Assembly (NCBI RefSeq): GCF_015206815.1 | Contig: NZ_JADEXZ010000056.1 | Span: forward strand, 1-40,926 | Reading direction: 5' to 3' | DNA from: Fortiea sp. LEGE XX443 | GTDB lineage: Bacteria > Cyanobacteriota > Cyanobacteriia > Cyanobacteriales > Nostocaceae | Length of the DNA: 40,926 nucleotides | Shown here: positions 6,867 through 14,700 of the stretch, in pieces | Numbering within the stretch: the stretch's first letter is position 1 | Layout of the letters: every line of letters begins with the position of its first letter | Program-made: the position numbers and the translations under genes | The notes under the pieces: generated by a model | Seen by the model: only the letters and a program-made list of their open reading frames with translations | Database searches by the model: none | Told to the model about the DNA's origin: nothing

Positions 6867-8036
6867 TTATGTAGTCAGTAATCGCTGCCAAGTCAATTCT
6901 TTTGTTGTTTCATCCCAATGCCAACGTAATAAATGAGCAACTTGACATACGGAAATTACAGGCAAATCAATGGCTTTTCTTGGTGCATCGGTAGCTAGAG
7001 CGATCGCTCTTTCTAAATCACAAATTCCCCACTTCACCAAGTTTTGCACTCCTACCAATAACGATAAGGTCGTCCCTGATAGTGTGCCATCTGATAGCCG
7101 TGCTGTGCCGTTTTTTACTTCTATTTGTCGGCTGTCCCAAGGATAAAAACCATCGGGTAAACCCAGAGGAGCGAGAGCATCACTAACAAGGAACAGCCCT
7201 TGGGTAGCACGGAGAAGAATTTGCAGCATGGTTGGGACGATGTGTTGTCCATCAGCAATAAAACTACACATCACATCAGGATAGGTAATTGCTGCGCCTA
7301 ATAACCCTGGTTCGCGGTGATGTAAAGGTGGCATAGCGTTAAAGGCATGAGTAACCATCCTTGCACCCAAATCAAAGGCATGTTGTGCTTGGGTAGCCGT
7401 TGCTTGAGAATGCCCTAAACTAACGGTAATGCCTAAAGAACGCAAATACGGAATAACTTCATCGGTAGGGTCTAACTCTGGTGCTAGGGTGATAACTTTC
7501 ACCACAGAGGCATAATCGCCCAACACCCTGCGAATTTGTTCCATTGTAAGGGGTAACAGATATTCTGCCGGATGTGCGCCGCGCTTCCCGTAATTCAAAA
7601 ATGGCCCTTCTAGATGTACTCCTAGAATTTTCGCACCTGTTGTTTGACTGGAAGAAACATTAGCAATCACAGCAAGCGATCGCTGTATATTTTCTACTGA
7701 AGTAGTTACTAATGTCGGTAAATATCCATCTACCCCTAAATCCCACAGATATTGTGAAATTTTTGGCAGCATATCCGCGGTTTCCTGGGTTAATTCTGGA
7801 AAAGCTAAACCCAATGCACCATTAATTTGTAAATCAACTCCACCTAAAGAAATCCAGTCACCAGCTACATCTATTACGGGTGTAAGGCTTTGCGCCCGTA
7901 GCGTACCCATTGGCAAGATTTGCTCAATCATCCCTTCACGGTTAATTAAGAGCATCTGTAAACCTTGATAACCAGGTACTCTTGCATTGATAATATCTAC
8001 GTTTGTAACGATGGGGTTGTGTGTTACTTGGGTCAT
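6867..8036 (-). CDS. nagA: N-acetylglucosamine-6-phosphate deacetylase
   Basis: The product is 389 residues from the ATG at 8036-8034, preceded by AAGGTG. An ATG 36 codons further upstream (8144) opens the frame earlier but that stretch has no family similarity and borders a miniature element. NagA hydrolyses GlcNAc-6-P to glucosamine-6-P and acetate in amino-sugar and cell-wall recycling. It is an amidohydrolase barrel with metal ligand E143 in HLEGPF, H209 in SLGHS, H230 in VTHAFNAM and catalytic D286 in VSDALAP. The first-strand motif is VDLQING (Q-x-N) rather than HxH, as in the E. coli enzyme, implying a mononuclear centre. No nagB or PTS genes are adjacent. Confidence 0.92.
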   Translation of the reverse strand: MTQVTHNPIVTNVDIINARVPGYQGLQMLLINREGMIEQILPMGTLRAQSLTPVIDVAGDWISLGGVDLQINGALGLAFPELTQETADMLPKISQYLWDLGVDGYLPTLVTTSVENIQRSLAVIANVSSSQTTGAKILGVHLEGPFLNYGKRGAHPAEYLLPLTMEQIRRVLGDYASVVKVITLAPELDPTDEVIPYLRSLGITVSLGHSQATATQAQHAFDLGARMVTHAFNAMPPLHHREPGLLGAAITYPDVMCSFIADGQHIVPTMLQILLRATQGLFLVSDALAPLGLPDGFYPWDSRQIEVKNGTARLSDGTLSGTTLSLLVGVQNLVKWGICDLERAIALATDAPRKAIDLPVISVCQVAHLLRWHWDETTKELTWQRLLTT

Positions 8037-8144
8037 CACCTTGGACTGAAAGTAGCTAGGTCTGAACCGATTGTAAATGCAATAATTGCCCTTAAATCTA
8101 AAATCTGTCTCGAAAAGTTTGCTCAACTTTTTTCTGTGACACAC

Positions 8145-8275
8145 TAAGTAGATCGGTGTTAAAAATTGTCGTTATGACAAGGCAGGAGGCAGAGAGCAGA
8201 AGGCAGAAGGGAAGAGGTTTTCAAGCTACTTTACTTTCCATTACATAGTTCGGTTTATTTGCACCTTTCTACTTA
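8145..8275. mobile_element. Miniature inverted-repeat element, copy 1 (131 bp)
   Basis: Ends are TAAGTAGATCGGTG (8145-8158) and CACCTTTCTACTTA (8262-8275), inverted copies matching at 12 of 14 positions. The interior is non-coding and includes a purine-rich GGCAGGAGGCAG-type stretch and the block TTTTCAAGCTACTTTACTTTCC. Copies 2 (11525-11648) and 3 (40529-40624) share nearly all of it. It sits between nagA and purE, and its right end supplies a spurious upstream ATG (8275) in frame with purE. Confidence 0.8.
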
Positions 8276-8307
8276 TGCAAAATCTAAAATCTAAAATCCA
8301 AAATTTT

Positions 8308-8829
8308 ATGGCTCCCCTTATTGGTATTATCATGGGCAGTGATTCTGATTTGCCCACAATGAAAGATGCGATCGCAATTTGTGCCGAGTTTGGTGTAGAA
8401 ACTGAAGTGGCGATCATTTCTGCTCATCGTACCCCAGAACGCATGGTGCAATACGCTCAACAAGCACATCAACGGGGTATTAAAGTAATCATCGCTGGTG
8501 CTGGTGGCGCTGCTCATCTTCCTGGAATGGTAGCATCTCTCACTCCTTTACCTGTGATTGGTGTACCTGTAGCCACCCGTAACTTACAAGGTGTTGATTC
8601 TCTATATTCTATTGTTCAGATGCCCGCAGGTATTCCAGTAGCAACGGTAGCTATTGGTAACGCCAAAAATGCCGGGCTGTTAGCAGTACAAATTCTTGCC
8701 ACTCACCAACCAGATTTACTCGAAAAAGTGCAGAAATATCGCCAATCTCTATCAGAATTGGTCATAACAAAGCAAGCAAAGTTAGAAGAACTAGGCTATG
8801 AGCAATATTTAAAAGAGGAATTGTCATGA
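8308..8829 (+). CDS. purE: N5-carboxyaminoimidazole ribonucleotide mutase (class I PurE)
   Basis: The product is 173 residues from ATG 8308. The alternative ATG at 8275 adds 11 codons read from the end of the miniature element and from a dispersed TCTAAAATC repeat, so I reject it. PurE interconverts N5-CAIR and CAIR in purine synthesis and normally works after PurK, which is not nearby. The class I signature is clear: [13 protein letters not shown] at the N-terminus, catalytic H40 in SAHRTPERM, the glycine-rich loop [13 protein letters not shown] and PVIGVP. The length is typical for bacterial PurE. Insertion of the element upstream may have altered its promoter. Confidence 0.95.
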   Translation: MAPLIGIIMGSDSDLPTMKDAIAICAEFGVETEVAIISAHRTPERMVQYAQQAHQRGIKVIIAGAGGAAHLPGMVASLTPLPVIGVPVATRNLQGVDSLYSIVQMPAGIPVATVAIGNAKNAGLLAVQILATHQPDLLEKVQKYRQSLSELVITKQAKLEELGYEQYLKEELS

Positions 8830-8839
8830 AATCTGGCAC

Positions 8840-10243
8840 TTACGAAGGCATATTTCTCGGTGGAATTTCTCGCCCTTGATAAAACTGTTGTTCTAATTTG
8901 CCTAAACTAAACCAAATTCCTGCACCGAGTAAAACAGCTAAGTTGGCAATAATCACGGTGATAGTAGAAGTATGACCTTGAATTAAAACCAGTAAAGGCA
9001 GTAAACTCCAAACTAATGCTGTTGCGATCGCCACTCCTAAGCGTAAACGTTGGAGGTTTTTCAAAGCTGGGCGACAACTAGCGCAGTTTTTTGTGTGGGA
9101 ATGGTATCTATCTAGTAGGGCTTCTTTGGGCAGTGGTGGTGGTAAAGTCTGTTCTGGGAACGGTTCTGCACAATATTGCTTCACCCAAGAGCGCAACTGA
9201 AAGACAAAAATATCAGCTTTAGTTGGTAAATAAAATGCTTTAGTAAAGTTTTCAGTGCCACCTTTTTGTTCTAAATAGCGTTCTTGGTAATGTAAAAAAA
9301 TCTGATCATCTTCTAGCACACCATTCTGCCCAAGATGGGAGTACCAGCGCGGAGTGAGTTTGAGAAATAACCCTGGTAATTTTGCAGAGAACTTGAACGG
9401 AAAAATGGCAAATAAGCGACATTCACCTTTGCGGATGGGGGTTGCATAGACGACTGTCAACGTTCTACCAAACTGCTTCGAGGTGAGATCATGCCACATC
9501 AACCCCGGCGCAATAAAGGTAGTATCTTGTCTTCCTAAAGTTCCTTTGCGAGGGCCTTCTTGCCAAACGCCTTTAAATCCCCACTTCCCTGATTCTACGA
9601 CTTCCAATTCCACAGGCGAAACATTTGCCCGGTTGCCAACGGTGCGATGATGTGTATAAGGAATGTGACTGGAGTCGAGAACGTTTTCCATTAATGTCAA
9701 AGCATCGTATGGTAAATCCCGAAAGGTACTCAAACAAACCCAGTCATCAGAATTTTCTTCTAAAACATCAACGACGGGAACCTTTGTTTTAGCTGCATTC
9801 TCCGCTTTACCAGGATAAACAAACAATAATCCTTGTCGGACTGTGGTAGGTAGTGAAGTTACGCAAGCACGGGGAGAAGTTTCGGCTTGTCCGCCTGCTA
9901 CTTGTTGCGGAATGCTTTCACATTTACCTGTTCCAGAAAACGCCCAGCCATGATATGGACATTCTAACCAGCCATCTTTGTTAATTCTGCCTTCAGAAAG
10001 TGGGGCTAAACGGTGTGGACATTGATCTTCAAAGGCTCGCCAAGTTTGTTCATTATTGTCCCACCACAAAACTAAGTCTCGCTCTAGTAAGGTGAAACGA
10101 GTTAGCTGGGATTTATTTAAATCTGCAACATAGTGGACGGGATACCAAACCTCTAGCCAGTCAAAACGTTCTGGATCTAGTCCACCAGCAGGAAGCTTTT
10201 CTGTGTTTGTTTGGGATAATGGCTGTAACAGGCTGTTGGACAT
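8840..10243 (-). CDS. Rieske non-heme iron oxygenase, pheophorbide a oxygenase/TIC55-like
   Basis: The product is 467 residues. An N-terminal Rieske domain binds 2Fe-2S through C75/H77 (QCPHRLAP) and C95/H98 (CPYHGW). The catalytic domain has the mononuclear-iron site, with H193 and H198 in DSSHIPYTHH and a preceding MENVLD helix. A CxxC (NCASC) lies near residue 389, and two hydrophobic segments follow at about 405-420 and 428-447. This layout, including the late CxxC and C-terminal anchors, is that of the plant and cyanobacterial PaO/TIC55/PTC52/CAO group, membrane-bound oxygenases using ferredoxin, often on tetrapyrroles. The exact substrate is unknown; a chlorophyll derivative is a reasonable guess. 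It converges with purE with 10 bases between stops. Confidence 0.88.
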   Translation of the reverse strand: MSNSLLQPLSQTNTEKLPAGGLDPERFDWLEVWYPVHYVADLNKSQLTRFTLLERDLVLWWDNNEQTWRAFEDQCPHRLAPLSEGRINKDGWLECPYHGWAFSGTGKCESIPQQVAGGQAETSPRACVTSLPTTVRQGLLFVYPGKAENAAKTKVPVVDVLEENSDDWVCLSTFRDLPYDALTLMENVLDSSHIPYTHHRTVGNRANVSPVELEVVESGKWGFKGVWQEGPRKGTLGRQDTTFIAPGLMWHDLTSKQFGRTLTVVYATPIRKGECRLFAIFPFKFSAKLPGLFLKLTPRWYSHLGQNGVLEDDQIFLHYQERYLEQKGGTENFTKAFYLPTKADIFVFQLRSWVKQYCAEPFPEQTLPPPLPKEALLDRYHSHTKNCASCRPALKNLQRLRLGVAIATALVWSLLPLLVLIQGHTSTITVIIANLAVLLGAGIWFSLGKLEQQFYQGREIPPRNMPS

Positions 10244-10377
10244 GATGAGATGCGTAAAGTAATGATTGTCTACTCACAAAAAATGTAACAATTTTTTAAT
10301 GAGGATGGCAGACCAGAGTCACGAAATCAGCCGATGGTCTAAAGTAACATGCAGTTGAGCTAAACAATTTCAGCACT

Positions 10378-11130
10378 ATGGCAGTAGACACAGGGAAATG
10401 TGCAGAGGCTAAACTAGCTTTGCGTCAAGCATTGGCTGCTTGTGGTGGCAATACTAAAAACAACGCCGTAATTGCTGCTATTGAAAATCTGCGACTTCTC
10501 AATCCGAATCCAGCGCCAACTCGTAACGGTAAGCTACTGGATAATGAATGGTTATTGATTAGTGCGCCCAATTTTCCTGGAGGCGATCGCCTGAGGGATG
10601 GTAAGTTTGCTTATACTCTTGGTCGCCTCGCTTTCAATATGTTTCAGCCAACAAACCTAAAAGTGGTGATTGACAGAGTACTGCAACCTGTTTTTTTGTT
10701 GGGAAATGGCGAACAGCGCAGTCACGATATTATTGTCGAATTTACAACAGCAGATGAATCTTTTCCGCAATTGTCTGGGATTGTTCGCAACCAAGGTGTT
10801 TGTCATCCAATTAGTGATACGGTGCTACAAGTTAGATTTACCGGAGGAACTTTAGCACCACAAGACCTAAATAGTATGGATGATTGGCAGAAAGTTTTTG
10901 GCCAGCAGCGCCAATCTGCAAAAAGAACTTTGAAAGAAACTTTGATGTTGGGTTTATTTCGGTTGATGTTTGGTCTAGTTCCGCCACAAACCATGAATCC
11001 TGACACTGGAGAAGTTACCTTTATAATGGAGCGATCGCCTAAAGGTCGTCTAGAAATTATTTATCTTGATGAGGAGTTGCGGATTACTTGTGGCGAAAAG
11101 GGAACCGTCTTAGTATGTGAAAGGCTTTGA
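10378..11130 (+). CDS. PAP/fibrillin (plastid-lipid-associated) family protein
   Basis: The product is 250 residues. The central region (about 40-240) resembles the PAP_fibrillin domain: NGKLLDNEWLLISAPNFPGG, then LGRLAFNMFQPTNLKVVIDRV, and the C-terminal MERSPKGRLEIIYLDEELRI(T) that carries the family's conserved end with D-x-x-hydrophobic-R. Family members coat plastoglobules or thylakoid lipids and affect photoprotection and carotenoid or quinone storage in plants and cyanobacteria. No signal peptide or membrane helix is seen, consistent with peripheral association. It diverges from the Rieske oxygenase (134 bases between starts), so the two may share a regulatory region; both plausibly act at the thylakoid. 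Confidence 0.85.
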   Translation: MAVDTGKCAEAKLALRQALAACGGNTKNNAVIAAIENLRLLNPNPAPTRNGKLLDNEWLLISAPNFPGGDRLRDGKFAYTLGRLAFNMFQPTNLKVVIDRVLQPVFLLGNGEQRSHDIIVEFTTADESFPQLSGIVRNQGVCHPISDTVLQVRFTGGTLAPQDLNSMDDWQKVFGQQRQSAKRTLKETLMLGLFRLMFGLVPPQTMNPDTGEVTFIMERSPKGRLEIIYLDEELRITCGEKGTVLVCERL

Positions 11131-11203
11131 TCAGCGATCGCTATAAATTTCTACAACACCATCTGGAATTTAAGATTGCATACTCTCATTAACATCTAAC
11201 TTC

Positions 11204-11527
11204 ATGCAAACCCCCACTTCCAATATTTCACATTTAATCGCTGCTGGCTTTCATGCCCTTTCCGATCCCCTGCGGATTAACGTGCTAGAACTACTGCGAC
11301 AACAAGAACTGTGTGTGTGTGATTTATGTGATGCTTTGGGGGTAAGTCAATCAAAACTCTCATTTCACCTCAAAACTCTGAAGGAAGCTGGCTTAGTTAA
11401 CTCCCGTCAAGAGGGACGTTGGATTTATTACAGCTTAAATATTCCCCAATTTAGCGTTTTAGAAAAATATTTGGCAGATTATCTCCAGCATGGGTTATTA
11501 TCCCCGGTGCGTTCCTACTGCGAATAA
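11204..11527 (+). CDS. arsR: ArsR/SmtB-family winged-helix repressor with arsenite-type metal site
   Basis: The product is 107 residues with a winged-helix DNA-binding core: the LGVSQSKLSFHLKTLKEAGLV recognition helices and the wing SRQEGRWIYYSL. The sensor motif ELCVCDLC (C37, C39, C42) lies in helix 3, as in classical arsenite-responsive ArsR proteins; a further Cys, C106, lies one residue from the end. Such repressors release DNA when As(III) or Sb(III) binds. No arsenic gene is next to it, so its targets are either elsewhere or the gene regulates itself. The TAA stop (11525-11527) is formed by the first three bases of a miniature element, so the original C-terminus may have differed. Confidence 0.85.
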   Translation: MQTPTSNISHLIAAGFHALSDPLRINVLELLRQQELCVCDLCDALGVSQSKLSFHLKTLKEAGLVNSRQEGRWIYYSLNIPQFSVLEKYLADYLQHGLLSPVRSYCE

Positions 11528-11648
11528 GTAGGTCGGTGTTAAAAATTGTCGTTATGACAAGGCAGGAGGCAGAGGGCAGAAGGGAAGAGGTTTTCAAGCT
11601 ACTTTACTTTCCGTTACATAGTTCGGTTTATTTGCACCTTTCTACTTA
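11525..11648. mobile_element. Miniature inverted-repeat element, copy 2 (124 bp)
   Basis: It begins TAAGTAGGTCGGTG (11525-11538) and ends CACCTTTCTACTTA (11635-11648). It is nearly identical to copy 1 apart from a deletion of about 7 bases in the purine-rich segment and scattered substitutions. It starts exactly at the arsR stop codon and separates arsR from the convergent giant CHAT gene. Confidence 0.8.
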
Positions 11649-11718
11649 GATGTAATATCGTGTCTGCTTAAAGACTTTTCATTAAAAGTTATCAAAGTGC
11701 ATATCATTACTCCCTCAA

Positions 11719-14700
11719 TTATCGCCAATCACCCTGCACCGTAAAAGCTGCCCAATAATAAGCTTTAGAAAAACGCTGATTCTTGAACATTTCAATTTGC
11801 GCTTGTCGCAATGCCTCACTCGGTTTTAAATCTTCTTGAAACATCTTTTGATAAAATTTCTCCATCAGTACCGAAGTTCCCTCATCATCAACATTCCACA
11901 AACTTATCACTACACGGGGACTGCCTGCATATATAAACCCCGTTGTCAATCCGACAATACCTTCTCCTTTAATTTGTTCACCTAAACCTGTTTGACAAGC
12001 ACTTAAAACCACCAAGTCTGCTGATAAGTTTAAATTAAAGATATCATGCAAACGTAAAAAGCCATTTTCTGGTTCACCTTTAGCATTAAATAAAGATAAG
12101 ACTAAACCAGATAACGCTGGTTGACTACTGTCGAGAATCCCGTGAGTAGCAAAGTGTAGAATCTGGTATTGACTCAGTTGAGGATTGCTTACAAAATCAC
12201 GATTAGCGGCAAAATCGTAAGCTTGTAAACTTTTATTTTTAGGGACTAATTTTAAAATTGTTTCTGCTTCTGTACGAGTAAAAGGTAAACGTTCAAATTC
12301 AATGCCTGTATTAACTGCGGCTCTTTTAAAAGCTCGATAGGCTAAATTGTCTATATTTATTTTGGTTGGTTTTCTTTGATCATTGAAACGTTCATCATCT
12401 CTTGTAAAAACTGGATCAGCTAACATTGCTATACTTTTTGTTGCAGGTTTTCGTCCTTTTTGTTCAGTGCGAAGTAGTGCGGCTGTAGAAGCTGATGGTA
12501 AAGAGATAATTTCGTGATTGATAATTAATGGTTGATATTCTTGACTATTGGGTATTGATAAAGCAGCGAAGGGTAAATATTGCAAAGCCCCATCACCGAT
12601 AATTACTAATCTTTTATTAGTTAACTTTTCGGCAACAGGTTCTATTAATATTTTTGTCAAAGGTGCTGATGCTTGGATTATTGTTTTGTTAGTTGAATAA
12701 GGTTTGAGAAGTTCGTCTCGAAAGTTTCTAACTAAAGTTTCTATTTCGGCATTTTTAGGAAGTTCATAACTGGCTATTTCTGTTTTGGAAATAGCCCACA
12801 AATAACTCTTTTCTTCACCGAGAAAATATTCTAAAATTATCGTATTTTCATCTAAGACTTGTTGTTGAATTTGTGCTAATGTCAACGGTTGAGGTTGAGC
12901 GATCGCAGCATAACGAGGGCTATTAATACGGATTTGAGTTTGAATATCTTGATATTGGTTTAAAATTTTGGCTGTTTCTGCTTCTAAAGCTCGTTTTTGT
13001 TCTGGTGTATATGTGCCACTGAGCAATTGTATACGGCGTTTTTCGTTATTATCAAGTTGTTGTTTGATATCCTGTTCTGCTTGTAGTAATTTGGCATCTA
13101 CACCAGTCCGAATATCGGACTGCGATTCTGTAATTAATTCTAATAAACTCCGAGCGCGGGCGCGTTCGCTAATGTGTAAAGCCTCAGCATCATAACCTTG
13201 ATTGGGGTTTTGCTGGTGCAACTGCATTAACAGATCAATGTAGAACTTGTAATAATCTTGGGTGCTGGCAAAATAAGATAGCCGTAATTCTTGGCTGGCG
13301 ATTTTGGTGCGGAGTGATTCAATAATATTAATCGCCGTTTCAATTTCTGTTTTAGCAATTGTGAGATTATTTTGTTGGCGGTTAAAGATAGCTTGATTGT
13401 AGAGAATGTTTGCTTCTTCAGTTTTGTAACCCAACTGGCGAGATAAAGATAAAGCTTGGTTGTAGTTTTCAATTGCGGTGGACTTTTGACCCAAAGCGGC
13501 GTGTACTTTGCCTAGTTGATTAAGAATTGTGGTTTCTTTTACTTTGTCATTTAAGTATCTGGAGATTAGAAGACCTTGGTTATAGGCATTGAGGGCGGTT
13601 CCCCATTCTTCGGAAACGATGTGTGTTCTACCAATAGCAATTAAAGCAGTAGCTTCTGCGGCTAAATCACCTGTGGGACGAGAGATTACCAAAGCTTGGT
13701 TGTAAGAGTGTAGGGCATTTTCCCTTTTTTTTGTAGCAGCGTGAATATCACCAATGTTGTTGAGGGTGGTAGCAACTGCTCCTTGATCATTTAATTGGTA
13801 AAACAAGGGTAACGCTTGGTTGTAGTAATCCACAGCCATTTTCGGATCAGCTAAATCGGTGTAGAGTTGACCAAGGCTGTTGAGGATAGCGGCTTGTTCG
13901 GCTTGAGCATCCGCTTGTTTTGATAAAGGCAACGCTTGATTGTAGGAGTCTAGGGCGTTTTGGAATTGACCTAAATTGGCGTGAATTTTTCCAATTGATA
14001 ACAGAGTTAGTGCGGCTTGAGCGTAATTTTTATCTGCACGATAGAGTGCGCCAGCTTCTTCTAACTTTTGAAGTGCTAGTTTTCTTGATTCGATGGTTCC
14101 TTGATTAGAAAATTGATTTCCTTTGATAAATGCTACTTCAGCCGCAGAAACCTTGATTGCTGCGGAGATATCCCAGACACGGGCGGTTCTATCTCTACTA
14201 GCTGTCAGAATTTGCCGACCATCAGGACTAAATACAGCAGTGTTCACCTCTTGCTCATGTCCCCGGAAGATGGCGAGAAGATTACCTTTGGTATCCCATA
14301 ACCGGGCAGTTTTATCAGCACCAGCAGTCAGGATATGACGACCATCGGGGCTAAATACGGCAGTGTTCACTCTAAAATCATGCCCTAGTAACTCTGCTAA
14401 GAGATTACCTTTGATATCCCACAGACGGACTGTTCCATCCCCTCTGGCAATGATAATTTGATTACCATCGGGGCTAAATTCTGCCCTGTAGTGCCTGAAC
14501 GAACTTGTATCTCCATCTTTTCGTCCTGGGAATTCGGCTAGGAGATTGCCTTTGGTATCCCACAGGCGGGCATTTCCATAAAGATAACCACTGTCAGTCA
14601 GAATTTGGCGACCATTGGGACTAAATTTGGCACTATCAAAACTTGCCTCACTTCCTTGGAATACAGCCAAGAGATTGCCTTTGATATCCCACAACCTGGC

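Noticed and set aside
8037-8144. N-terminal extension of nagA by 36 codons
   Set aside because: The sequence has no NagA similarity, and a good ATG with AAGGTG at 8036 matches the family start.
8275-8307. N-terminal extension of purE by 11 codons
   Set aside because: The codons come from the miniature-element end and an A/T-rich TCTAAAATC repeat; the PurE fold starts at [11 protein letters not shown].
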